Below are positions 16,513 through 24,729 of a stretch of DNA of 32,987 nt, in pieces (positions within the stretch are counted from its first letter, which is position 1; each line of letters opens with the position of its first letter). Where the stretch lies: the NCBI RefSeq assembly GCF_947498095.1, contig NZ_CANMJE010000022.1, forward strand, positions 1 to 32,987, given 5' to 3'. A program made the position numbers and the translations under genes. The stretch comes from an uncultured Shimia sp. (GTDB lineage Bacteria > Pseudomonadota > Alphaproteobacteria > Rhodobacterales > Rhodobacteraceae). The notes under the pieces were generated by a model. The model saw only the letters and a list, made by a program, of their open reading frames with translations. It searched no databases and was not told the origin of the DNA.

Positions 16513-17994
16513 TCAGCGCATGACAAAAGGATTGGCAATCGGCTCATCCGATGTATTCATCCAGACCGTTTTCGGTCTGGTGTAGTCGTAGATCGCTTGT
16601 AACCCTGCTTCGCGGCCATAGCCGGAACCTTTATTGCCTCCAAACTCTGCAATCGGTGACACCATGCGATAGGTATTGACCCAGACGATGCCAGCGCGCA
16701 CTGCGCTTGACATACGCAGGCTTCGCGCGCTGTCCTTTGTGAAAATACCTGCAGCAAGGCCAAGCTCGCTGTCGTTGGCCAAGGCGAGAACTTCCTCTTC
16801 GGTTTTAAAGCGCTGAACGCTGAGAACCGGGCCAAACAATTCTGTTTCGACAATACGCATGTCCTGGCGCGGGCATTCAATAATTGTGGGCTCATAGAAC
16901 AATCCCCCAAGGCCTTCTGGTTGCTTGCCGCCAACAAGAACGGTGCCACCTTCGCTTTGGGCATGCGCTACCTCGGTCTTGATATGATCAAGCTGTCCTT
17001 GAGTGCAGAGTGGGCCCATCTGGGTTTCTTCAGCCAGCGGATCACCAATCAAAATGCTACGGGTAATCTCTGTCATACGTTCAAGGAACTCATCCGCGAT
17101 ATCTTCGTGCAGATAGAGGCGTGATCCCGCGACACAACTCTGGCCAGTGGCCCCAAAAATTCCCGCGATTGAGGCATTGACCGCGCTTTCGATATTGGCG
17201 TCGTCAAAGACAATGAAAGGCGATTTTCCGCCCAGTTCGAGTGAGACTTCGGCAAAGTTCTGTTTCGAGTTTTCCAACACCAGGCGCGCGGCATTTGGCC
17301 CCCCGGTAAAGGAAATTCGGGCAACCTGCGGATGGCTGGTCAGAACCTTTCCACAAGGGTCTCCGTGCCCCGAAACGATGTTGACCACGCCAGGCGGAAA
17401 ACCGGCCTCTTCGATCAGGTCGCCAAACTCCAGCATTGCAGCCGAGGCATGCTCCGAGGCTTTCAAGACCACAGTATTGCCTGCCGCAAGCGCCGGGCCA
17501 ATCTTAACGGCGACCAGGAACAATTGTGAATTCCATGGCACGACGGCGGCCACAACTCCCAATGGTTCGCGTTTGGTAAAGACAAACATGTCCGGCTTGT
17601 CGATGGGCAGGGTCTCGCCGCTGACCTTGTCGGCGCAGCCAGCGTAAAAGTGGAAATACTCGGCAATGTACTTGGCTTGCCAGCGTGTCTCCTTGAACAT
17701 TTTACCACTGTCGATCGATTCAGTGCGGCCCAAATCTTCGGATTTCTCCGCCAGAAGATCCGCCAGTTTACGCAGACAGCGCCCGCGTTCAGTTGGTGTC
17801 ATTCCTGCCCAAGGGCCGCTGTCAAATGCGCGAAAAGCTGCCTCAACTGCGCGGTCCACGTCTTCGGCTGTGGCCTCTGGAACGCGGCTCCAAACTTCAC
17901 CTGTAGCAGGGTTAATACTGTCAAACGTTTTGCCGTCAGATGCGCCGACCCAATCGCCGTCGATCAACATTTTGTAAGTTCTGATGTCGCCCAT
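16513..17994 (-). CDS. NAD(P)-dependent aldehyde dehydrogenase
   Basis: A 493-residue aldehyde dehydrogenase with a catalytic Cys287 in GATGQSCVAGSRLYLHED and general-base Glu253 in SLELGGKSPFIVFDDA. Cofactor-binding segments are VVPWNSQLFLVAVKIGPALAAG and ISFTGGPNAARLV. The C-terminal VWVNTYRMVSPIAEFGGNKG resembles the subgroup containing TgnC of trigonelline breakdown; betaine and trimethylaminobutyraldehyde dehydrogenases are other candidates. It is the first gene of the minus-strand operon with the LLM monooxygenase, so it may oxidise the aldehyde that enzyme makes. Alternatively it could make gamma-butyrobetaine from 4-trimethylaminobutyraldehyde. AAGGAA lies before the ATG. Confidence 0.92.
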   Translation of the reverse strand: MGDIRTYKMLIDGDWVGASDGKTFDSINPATGEVWSRVPEATAEDVDRAVEAAFRAFDSGPWAGMTPTERGRCLRKLADLLAEKSEDLGRTESIDSGKMFKETRWQAKYIAEYFHFYAGCADKVSGETLPIDKPDMFVFTKREPLGVVAAVVPWNSQLFLVAVKIGPALAAGNTVVLKASEHASAAMLEFGDLIEEAGFPPGVVNIVSGHGDPCGKVLTSHPQVARISFTGGPNAARLVLENSKQNFAEVSLELGGKSPFIVFDDANIESAVNASIAGIFGATGQSCVAGSRLYLHEDIADEFLERMTEITRSILIGDPLAEETQMGPLCTQGQLDHIKTEVAHAQSEGGTVLVGGKQPEGLGGLFYEPTIIECPRQDMRIVETELFGPVLSVQRFKTEEEVLALANDSELGLAAGIFTKDSARSLRMSSAVRAGIVWVNTYRMVSPIAEFGGNKGSGYGREAGLQAIYDYTRPKTVWMNTSDEPIANPFVMR

Positions 17995-18136
17995 GTTGCG
18001 GTTCCTTTTCGTCCCGTGATTCTCATTCTTGCCGGTTCAACGTGCTTAACATGCGTAATTTCGTCGTATTGTGTCGAATTTTGGTAACAAAATGCCCTAA
18101 AACGCCGTCTAACCTTTTCGTAAGGGAGACTGCGAA
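17995..18136. promoter_or_regulatory. Divergent promoter region between aldehyde dehydrogenase and ridA operons
   Basis: A 142-base A+T-rich region separating two divergent operons. It contains AATTTCG (18057-18063) and the imperfect inverted match CGAATTT (18075-18081), with an 11-base spacer. The octamer AATTTCGT at 18057 also occurs in the regulator-BKACE intergenic palindrome (12498-12505), so both regions may be read by the same regulator. Promoter boxes could not be fixed. Confidence 0.45.
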
Positions 18137-18538
18137 ATGGCGAACAAGAAACAAATCATAGGAAAACCACTTGAGATCGGAGGTCGGGTTTTGTCACTTT
18201 CACGGGCAATTCGGGCCGGTGATTTTGTGTTTCTAACGGGTCAAATACCGATGCAGAATGGCATGCCGATGACCACTGGCACAGTCGAGGATCAAACCCG
18301 CGCAATTCTGGAAGACATCAAGACAACGCTGGCAGACGCCGGGTGTGAGCTGGGAGATGTTGTGAAATCTATGGTCTGGCTGCGCGACCGGTCTGACTTT
18401 CCGGGCTTCAATGAAGTTTACGGAAAATACTTTCCAGTTGAGCCTCCAACCCGCTCGGCGGTGGTCAGCGATTTGTTGGTCGATGTCAGGGTCGAGGTTG
18501 AAGTTGTGGCCTACCGCCCTTTGCAGGACGATGCATAA
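18137..18538 (+). CDS. RidA/YjgF-family protein
   Basis: A 133-residue RidA-fold protein. The family hydrolyses reactive enamine/imine intermediates to ketones and ammonia; in the Rut pathway the relative RutC acts on an aminoacrylate. Family features are FVFLTGQIPM near residue 31, the central ILEDIKTTLADAGCELGDVVKSMVWLRD and the conserved Arg in EPPTRSAVV. It opens the plus-strand operon, with GGGAG before the ATG, and its stop is one base from the next start. In context it likely clears an enamine or imine formed after C-N bond oxidation, or acts on an unsaturated intermediate. Confidence 0.9.
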   Translation: MANKKQIIGKPLEIGGRVLSLSRAIRAGDFVFLTGQIPMQNGMPMTTGTVEDQTRAILEDIKTTLADAGCELGDVVKSMVWLRDRSDFPGFNEVYGKYFPVEPPTRSAVVSDLLVDVRVEVEVVAYRPLQDDA

Positions 18539-18539
18539 C

Positions 18540-19349
18540 ATGACCGAATTCACATCTGATGGCACCGCCTTTGATCTCAGCGGGCCAGACAATGCCCCAG
18601 TTGTGGTCCTGATCCATGGGCTGGGGTTGAACCGAGATTGCTGGCAGTGGACCACACCTGCCTTGTCTGATCGGTTCCGCGTGTTGGCGTATGATCTCTT
18701 CGGGCATGGTGAGAGCCCGCCCCCACCCGAAACACCTTCATTGTCTGTATTCTCACAACAGCTTTCAGATTTGCTCGATCATCTGAACATCGCCAAGGCC
18801 TCAATCGCTGGCTTTTCTTTGGGTGGTATGATTGCGCGCAAGTTCGCACAAGACTCACCTGAACGCGCGAGTGAACTGATTATCCTCCACTCACCTCATC
18901 AGCGCACAGCGGACGCACAAGAAGCTATCCTCAAACGCGTTGAGATGGCGCGCGAATCAGGCCCTTCCTCAACTGTCGAGGCCGCACTCGAACGCTGGTT
19001 CTCACAAGATTTCCGGAGTGCCAATCCTGACTTAATGGACCTGGTGCGCAGTTGGGTCACAGCCAATCCAATCACGGTCTATCACACAATCTATCGCGTT
19101 TTGGCCGATGGCATTGACGAAATCACCGCCCCAGTGCCACCGATTTCGTGCCCGACACTTGTCATCACCGGGGACGAAGATTTTGGCAACGGACCGGAGA
19201 TGACCCACGCGATTGCCGCAGAGATTGCCGGAGCTGAAACGCTCATCCTGCCGGGTCTAAGGCACATGGCCCTGGCAGAAGATCCCGCAGCGATAAACCA
19301 ACCCATCCGCAGCTTTCTGGACAAGAACATCAAAGGGAGCGCGCCATGA
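18540..19349 (+). CDS. Alpha/beta-fold hydrolase
   Basis: A 269-residue alpha/beta hydrolase. The oxyanion segment is LIHGLGLNRD, the nucleophile elbow GFSLGG gives Ser93, the acid is in ITGDEDFG (Asp212 or Asp214) and the base is His242 in GLRHMALAEDP. This is the layout of enol-lactonases and RutD-type hydrolases. I place the start one base after the ridA stop (TAACATG); the longer frame would lie within ridA. The end overlaps the next gene by ATGA, implying coupled translation. Possible roles are hydrolysing the product of the flavin monooxygenase (as TgnD or RutD do) or serving as the missing acyl-CoA thioesterase of the carnitine branch. Confidence 0.88.
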   Translation: MTEFTSDGTAFDLSGPDNAPVVVLIHGLGLNRDCWQWTTPALSDRFRVLAYDLFGHGESPPPPETPSLSVFSQQLSDLLDHLNIAKASIAGFSLGGMIARKFAQDSPERASELIILHSPHQRTADAQEAILKRVEMARESGPSSTVEAALERWFSQDFRSANPDLMDLVRSWVTANPITVYHTIYRVLADGIDEITAPVPPISCPTLVITGDEDFGNGPEMTHAIAAEIAGAETLILPGLRHMALAEDPAAINQPIRSFLDKNIKGSAP

Positions 19350-21457
19350 GCACCCAAATCCTAAAAGGACTACGCGTGCTCGACCTTAGCCGCATGCTAT
19401 CAGGTCCCTATTGCACCATGATGTTGGCCGACCATGGTGCAGAGGTCATTAAGATCGAAGACAAACGCGGCGACACCAGCCGCAACAACGGCCCATTTCG
19501 CGATGATGATCCGGACCACAATTGGGCTGGCTATTTTGTCAGCCTCAATCGCAACAAGAAAAGCGTTCAGCTGGATTTGAAAACCGAGGCGGGCAAGGAC
19601 GCTTTTCGCAAACTTGCAGCAAGCGCGGACGTCATTGTTGAGAACTTTCGCCCCGGTGTGATGGAACGGCTGGGCCTGTCTTATGAGTCCTTAAGCGAAG
19701 CCAATCCTGCTTTGGTTTATGCGGCGATCCGAGGATTTGGCGATCCTCGCACAGGCGACAGTCCTTATGGCAAATGGCCGTCATATGACGTTGTGGCACA
19801 AGCCATGGGCGGCCTCATGGCGGTGACCGGCCCAGACGCAGACACACCAACCAAAGTGGGTCCAGGAATAGGAGATGTCTTTGCGGGCATGATGATGTCC
19901 TTTGGCGTGATGGCCGCCCTACGTGAGGCCGAGGCCACTGGCAAAGGTCAATTTCTTGATGTGGCGATGTATGACGCGATGATTTCGCTTTGCGAGCGTG
20001 CCGTGTACTTGCACGATTTGACAGGTGAAATTCCAAAACCAGAAGGAAACGGACACCCTCTTTTAGCGCCATTTGGCCTGTTCCCATCCAGCGACGGATC
20101 TGTTGCTCTTGGCATTGTAGACGACGCCTTTTGGTCGGCCTTGGCCGCGGCAATGGGCACCCCTGAACTGGGTACCGATCCCCGCTATGCCACGCGGGCG
20201 GCGCGTTCCGCAAATGCTGTTGAAGTCAACGCGATGGTTGGCAAATGGACCAGCCAGCACACCAAGTCGGAACTGACTGACATTCTGGGCGGCAAAGTCC
20301 CCTTTGGTCCGCTCAACACCATCGAAGATATTTTTCGTGACCCACATGTGGCGGCGCGAAAAATGCTGGCGCAAGTGCCCCACCCAGATTCAAATCACTC
20401 CCCTTGGACAGTGGCGGCGAACCCATTGCGGTTTGGGGGGCATGAGCCTTCGGCATTTGCGTCTCCTCCACGGCTGGGAGAGCATACCAAGGCGGTACTG
20501 GCCAGCGCAGAACCTCAGACCATGAGCGAGGAAGACAAACGGTCCTTGCGCGATGCGTTTGGCACGTTTGCCACTGGCGTTACGGTGGTCACAACACGCC
20601 AGAAAGACGGCACCCCCCGTGGGTTTACAGCCAACTCATTTTCCTCAGTTTCTTTGGATCCTCCACTCTTGCTGATCTGCATCGGCAAGTCCGCGCATAG
20701 CTGTGATACCTTTGCCGAAGCCGACCACTTTACGGTCAATATCCTGAGTGAGGACCAAAAAGCGGTTTCGGGCCTTTTTGCGTCACGCGCACCGGATAAG
20801 TTTGAACAGGCCGACTGGCACGCTGCCTATGCAGACATGCCCGTTTTGGACGGATCCCTTGGGAGTTTTGTCTGCGAACGCCATAGGCTGGTCGATGCAG
20901 GGGATCACTTGATCCTGATTGGCCTTGTAAAAGAGCACATGACCCGAGACAGCCAACCGCTGGGCTACTTTCGAGGCTCATACTTCTCAATCGGATTAGA
21001 AGAACCTCTGGTGAATGCCGCAGGCGCTGGTGGCAATGTTTCCATCGGGGCGGTGATGGAGCGCGATCAGAAAATTCTCCTGCAAGAGCTTTTAGATGGC
21101 ACGTTTTGCGTGCCACATACCACAGAAGGGCACAGCAGTCTGGACACCCTTAACGGCATGTTGAAGGCCGAAGGTCTGGCCCCACAACTGGACTATCTTT
21201 ATGCGATCTACAGTGACAGTGAAACTGGGCACCACGGTATTTACTACCACGGCACCGTTGCGGGTGAAGCTCCTGAAAATATGACATATTTTTCGTTGTC
21301 CGATCTCCCACTGGATCAAATTCCGAGTGCTGCTGAACGCAGCATGCTGACCCGGTACCGAGAAGAATACAAACACGGCAGTTTTGGCATTTACCAAGGC
21401 GACGAAGCCTCGGGATTGGTACACAAAGTTGCTGGCTTACATCCCTCGAAACATTGA
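19346..21457 (+). CDS. Three-domain fusion: class III CoA-transferase + flavin reductase + Nudix-like domain
   Basis: An unbroken 703-residue frame. Residues 1-385 form a CaiB/BaiF-type CoA-transferase: it begins ILKGLRVLDLSRMLSGPYCT and the candidate catalytic Asp177 is in VGPGIGDVFAG. Residues 393-548 form an HpaC/RutF-like flavin reductase with FGTFATGVTVVTT, GFTANSFSSVSLDPPLLL and a C-terminal YFRGSYFSI. Residues about 555-700 resemble a degenerate Nudix fold (GAVMERDQKILLQELLDGTF, then LYAIYSDSETGHHGIYYHG) without a REUXEE motif. The reductase probably feeds reduced flavin to the divergent LLM monooxygenase. The transferase may swap CoA between carnitine and gamma-butyrobetaine or a related pair. 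The linker has an in-frame Met at 20522 in an ATGA context, so this could be a recent fusion of two formerly overlapping genes or a one-base sequence error. Confidence 0.85.
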   Translation: MSTQILKGLRVLDLSRMLSGPYCTMMLADHGAEVIKIEDKRGDTSRNNGPFRDDDPDHNWAGYFVSLNRNKKSVQLDLKTEAGKDAFRKLAASADVIVENFRPGVMERLGLSYESLSEANPALVYAAIRGFGDPRTGDSPYGKWPSYDVVAQAMGGLMAVTGPDADTPTKVGPGIGDVFAGMMMSFGVMAALREAEATGKGQFLDVAMYDAMISLCERAVYLHDLTGEIPKPEGNGHPLLAPFGLFPSSDGSVALGIVDDAFWSALAAAMGTPELGTDPRYATRAARSANAVEVNAMVGKWTSQHTKSELTDILGGKVPFGPLNTIEDIFRDPHVAARKMLAQVPHPDSNHSPWTVAANPLRFGGHEPSAFASPPRLGEHTKAVLASAEPQTMSEEDKRSLRDAFGTFATGVTVVTTRQKDGTPRGFTANSFSSVSLDPPLLLICIGKSAHSCDTFAEADHFTVNILSEDQKAVSGLFASRAPDKFEQADWHAAYADMPVLDGSLGSFVCERHRLVDAGDHLILIGLVKEHMTRDSQPLGYFRGSYFSIGLEEPLVNAAGAGGNVSIGAVMERDQKILLQELLDGTFCVPHTTEGHSSLDTLNGMLKAEGLAPQLDYLYAIYSDSETGHHGIYYHGTVAGEAPENMTYFSLSDLPLDQIPSAAERSMLTRYREEYKHGSFGIYQGDEASGLVHKVAGLHPSKH

Positions 21458-21476
21458 ACAGGAAAAGGAGCACGCA

Positions 21477-22085
21477 ATGCTTCCCGAACTTCGAAAAGTC
21501 GTCACCTTTGACGAAGATATCTATCGTGACGGCGAAAAAGCTGCAGACCCGGTGCTTCGGGTGATTGGTGTCGCGGCAGTTGTGGCCAACCCCTGGGCGG
21601 GGCGCGGTTACGTCGAAGACCTGCAGCCCGAAATCCGCAGGATGGCGCCGGTGCTGGGCAAACTGCTGACGGACCGGCTGATTGATCTGGCCGGATCAGG
21701 CGATGCGATTGAGGCCTATGGCAAAGCCTGTATCGCGGGGGCCAATTGCGAATTGGAACACGCCTCTGCATTGATCCACACACTGCAGTTTGGCAATTTT
21801 TACCGTGAAGCCGTCGGTGCCAAAAGCTATCTGGGTTTCACCAACACTCGCGGCCCAGCCAACTCGCAAATCCAAATCCCGCTGATGGACAAGCATGACA
21901 CCGGACGGCGTTCACACTATTTGACAACACAGTTTTCGATCTATGATGCACCTGCCGAAAACGAACTGGTTGTCGCACTAGGTGCGGCCACTGGCGGCCG
22001 TCCGCATCATCGCATCGGGGATCGTTACTCTGATCTTGCTGCGCTTGGCCGCGACATCGAAAACCCGGCTGGCATCGACCAGTGA
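21477..22085 (+). CDS. Amino acid synthesis family protein (DUF1185)
   Basis: A 202-residue cytoplasmic protein of the PF06684/DUF1185 family, whose biochemical role is not established. Recognisable blocks are VIGVAAVVANPWAGRGYVEDL near residue 25, YGKACIAGANCELEHASALIH, and RGPANSQIQIPLMDKHD with HRIGDRYSDL near the C-terminus. The start is set by a strong GGAAAAGGAG site; the longer frame overlaps the fusion gene. It follows the fusion gene by 19 bases and so belongs to the same operon, which suggests a step tied to the flavin-dependent oxidation. I do not assign a reaction. Confidence 0.8.
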   Translation: MLPELRKVVTFDEDIYRDGEKAADPVLRVIGVAAVVANPWAGRGYVEDLQPEIRRMAPVLGKLLTDRLIDLAGSGDAIEAYGKACIAGANCELEHASALIHTLQFGNFYREAVGAKSYLGFTNTRGPANSQIQIPLMDKHDTGRRSHYLTTQFSIYDAPAENELVVALGAATGGRPHHRIGDRYSDLAALGRDIENPAGIDQ

Positions 22086-22090
22086 CGTGC

Positions 22091-22146
22091 GCCGGCGCTT
22101 GCCGGCCCTTTGTTCAGGCTTGCCTTGGGGTTTTCCGAGGCAAGCT
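22091..22146 (+). terminator. Two hairpins, candidate terminator or attenuator
   Basis: GCCGGC-GCTT-GCCGGC at 22091-22106 can form a six-pair hairpin followed by CCTTTGTT. GCTTGCCT at 22118 pairs with AGGCAAGC ending at 22144 around a 12-base loop, followed by TTTCCC. The T-runs are short, so termination would be partial. They lie in the 148-base gap between the DUF1185 gene and the next gene and may split the plus-strand operon into two expression levels. Confidence 0.5.
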
Positions 22147-22233
22147 TTCCCTAACCCAAGGCGCCCAAAGCGTAGCCATCGGCATTGCACGAGTTGAACA
22201 GCAACAGAGCCGGGAACAAAGGAACACGTTACA

Positions 22234-23301
22234 ATGACCAAACCGATTCTCTTGATTATTTCCCTTGGCGAACTAGGAACCGCGTTATTGGAAACGGCGG
22301 CGCGCGCGGGCCTGTTTGAGACAATTTTTGTCGCAAGTCGAAGTCTGGTCAAAGCGCAGGAACGCGCCAACAACGCTGCGATCGGCGCCGGACTTGAAGG
22401 GTTTTTCCCAAATATTCAAGCTGTTGAGCTGGACATACATTCCGAAGCGTCGATCAGAACTCTTAGACACATGAACCCCGACTATATCTTCACCGCACCA
22501 TCATTGATGCCTTGGTGGAAACTCGATGAAGGTGCGTCAGACCTCCCGTTCGCGAGTTTCACCGCCCTGCATTTGGCACTGATGGTGAAATGCCGAGATA
22601 TCATTGAACAGGCTGATATCAGAGCTTTCTGGATTGGAGCTTCTTTTCCGGATGTCATCAATGCCGTCCTAAATTGCGATGGGTTTGGGCCTGACTGCGG
22701 GATCGGCAATATTCAAGAGCCCATTCCCAAAATCCAATCGGCGGTTGCAAAACGAATTGATTGTCAGCCAAAGGATGTTCAAATCCGGATGGTGTCTCAA
22801 CATGCCTTTGAATACTACGTCTTGAACGCCGCGCAGAGCGACATCCTGCCTCCGTATTTGCTGAAAGCCACTGTCGACGGACGTGATGTCACAGAAGTCG
22901 CCGAAGACGTTCTGCGTGAGTCTTATCCATTTCCATATGATCTGCATTTCAACCGCGTAACGGCCTCGGCCGGACTTGCCGCACTGCGCGCATTGACAGG
23001 GCAAACCCCCTCTTCAATACACTTACCCGGGATTGGAAAACTCATCGGCGGCTACCCCGTCTTGGCAAGTCGCGAAGGGATAGAAATTGACCTCCCCAGC
23101 GACTGGACGATGGAACAGGCGATCAACACCAATGAGGCTTCGTTGATTTGGGACGGCATTGAGGCAGTCGAAGCTGACGGGACAATTGTTTTCTCTGAAA
23201 ACACTAGAAAACAGTTTTACGCCTTGCTGGGTAAACACATCGACACACTTCACGTCTCAAACGCGGATCAGCAGGCTCAATCCCTGCTGGCTGCCCTTTG
23301 A
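22234..23301 (+). CDS. Unrecognised Rossmann-like protein
   Basis: A 355-residue protein with a likely N-terminal NAD(P)-binding fold. A beta strand ILLIISLGELGTALLETAA is followed by FETIFVASRS, the usual position of a cofactor-binding second strand. The loop SLGELG departs from classic GxGxxG. The middle and C-terminal parts (for example PSLMPWWKLDEGASDLPFAS, MVSQHAFEYYVLNAAQ, IGKLIGGYPVLASREGIEI) do not match a family I can name. An AAAGGAA site precedes the ATG. It sits 37 bases before the class III aminotransferase gene and may be its functional partner, such as an amino-acid or saccharopine-like dehydrogenase. Function is unknown. Confidence 0.7.
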   Translation: MTKPILLIISLGELGTALLETAARAGLFETIFVASRSLVKAQERANNAAIGAGLEGFFPNIQAVELDIHSEASIRTLRHMNPDYIFTAPSLMPWWKLDEGASDLPFASFTALHLALMVKCRDIIEQADIRAFWIGASFPDVINAVLNCDGFGPDCGIGNIQEPIPKIQSAVAKRIDCQPKDVQIRMVSQHAFEYYVLNAAQSDILPPYLLKATVDGRDVTEVAEDVLRESYPFPYDLHFNRVTASAGLAALRALTGQTPSSIHLPGIGKLIGGYPVLASREGIEIDLPSDWTMEQAINTNEASLIWDGIEAVEADGTIVFSENTRKQFYALLGKHIDTLHVSNADQQAQSLLAAL

Positions 23302-23338
23302 CACATTAACATTTCACACCGATCTAAGGGCACTTGAT

Positions 23339-24658
23339 ATGAAAACCGAAAACTCCAAACAATTGTTTGACCGGGCGATGCAGGTGCTGGTCGAAGGATG
23401 CAGTTCGGCCTCTCGGGGCCCAATGAATTACAAGCCTTACCCAGCCTATATGCGAGAGGGAAAAGGCGCACGTATCTGGGATGTGGATGGCAATGAATTC
23501 ATCGACTGGCAGCTGTCTTTTGGGTGCCTGCCATTGGGTCATGCCCACCCCAAAATTGTCGACATCGTTCAGGAAAAAGTTGCCGGGGGCACGCATTTCG
23601 CCACCGCGCTGGAGGTGGAAGTAGAAACCGCTGAACTGATGGTTGGGATGCTTCCTCACGTCGACAAAGTCCGTTTTGCCAACACCGGCACCGAAGCCTG
23701 CATGACGGGTGTTCGTATGGCGCGCGGGATCACAGGCAAGCGCAAAGTGCTCAAGTTTGAAGGCCATTACCACGGTTGGTACGATGGCCTATTGGTTAGT
23801 TCCAATCCTCAGAACGTCACCACCTTGGGGCACCCAAACGACCCGGTTCGCATTCCGGACAGCTCTGGCCTCACTCCCGGTTCCTGGGAAGATACGCTGG
23901 TCTGCGTTTGGAATGACGAAGAGGCGCTGGAGCGGATGCTTGATGCGCATGGCCGGGAAATTGCATGCGTGATTATGGAAGGCGCGATGTCCAACATGGG
24001 AGTGATCCCGCCAAAGCCTGGCTATCTGAAACGCGCCCAGGAGCTGTGCCGCGCCCATAACGTATTGTTTTACCTTGATGAAACGGTCACAGGATTCCGG
24101 GTGGCCCCCGGCGGTGCCGCTGAGTTGTATGACCTACAACCAGACATTGTGACCTATGGCAAAGCATTGGGTCAGGGATTCCCGGTCGCAGCCATTGCCG
24201 GACCTGATCACATTATGGAAAGCATCGAATACGGCAAGGTCCTGCATTACGGCAGCCACAACGCGCCTCGGCTAGGGCTGTATGCGGCCAAAACCATGCT
24301 GGAAGAAATGACCCGCGACGATAATGCCGGATTTAAGAAAATTTCTGATATTGGCGAGCAAATGACCAAGCGTCTCAATCAGGTTGCACGGGATACCGGC
24401 CAGAACATGCGGGTTCAGAATGTGGGATCAATGTTCCACCCGGTCTTTACCGACCTAGACGCCATCACAGGTTATCGAGAGTTTTGCGCGACTGTTGATC
24501 TTGAAAAATACGGCACCTTCTCTCAGCTGATGCGGGATCAGGGCATCTTTTTCTCCGGCAACAAAATTCTACACAACCTAAGTTGTACCGAGCACACTCA
24601 AGCGGATGTTGATGCATCAATTGAGGCGGCAGGACACGCGCTGGAGCAGATGGCCTAG
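23339..24658 (+). CDS. Class III PLP-dependent aminotransferase, glutamate-1-semialdehyde aminomutase-like
   Basis: A 439-residue fold-type I PLP enzyme. The Schiff-base lysine is Lys275 in VTYGKALGQGFPVAA. Asp247, which contacts the pyridine nitrogen, is in LFYLDETVTGFR, and the phosphate-binding region is FANTGTEACMTGVRMARG. The overall pattern is that of the glutamate-1-semialdehyde aminomutase subgroup, but many members of this subgroup are aminotransferases of beta- or omega-amino acids. The start at 23339 has AAGGG upstream; a longer frame runs into the preceding gene. In this operon it more likely moves an amino group in a catabolic amine pathway than serves heme synthesis. Amino donor and acceptor unknown. 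Confidence 0.88.
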   Translation: MKTENSKQLFDRAMQVLVEGCSSASRGPMNYKPYPAYMREGKGARIWDVDGNEFIDWQLSFGCLPLGHAHPKIVDIVQEKVAGGTHFATALEVEVETAELMVGMLPHVDKVRFANTGTEACMTGVRMARGITGKRKVLKFEGHYHGWYDGLLVSSNPQNVTTLGHPNDPVRIPDSSGLTPGSWEDTLVCVWNDEEALERMLDAHGREIACVIMEGAMSNMGVIPPKPGYLKRAQELCRAHNVLFYLDETVTGFRVAPGGAAELYDLQPDIVTYGKALGQGFPVAAIAGPDHIMESIEYGKVLHYGSHNAPRLGLYAAKTMLEEMTRDDNAGFKKISDIGEQMTKRLNQVARDTGQNMRVQNVGSMFHPVFTDLDAITGYREFCATVDLEKYGTFSQLMRDQGIFFSGNKILHNLSCTEHTQADVDASIEAAGHALEQMA

Positions 24659-24729
24659 CAACGCTCTACATCAGATAATGGTCACAGTGAGCGGTTCGGG
24701 AACGCCGCCCAAAACTGAAAGGAAAATCC

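Noticed and set aside
18411..18539. Earlier start for the alpha/beta hydrolase
   Set aside because: It lies in ridA in another frame; the start at 18540 follows the ridA stop by one base and fits the family.
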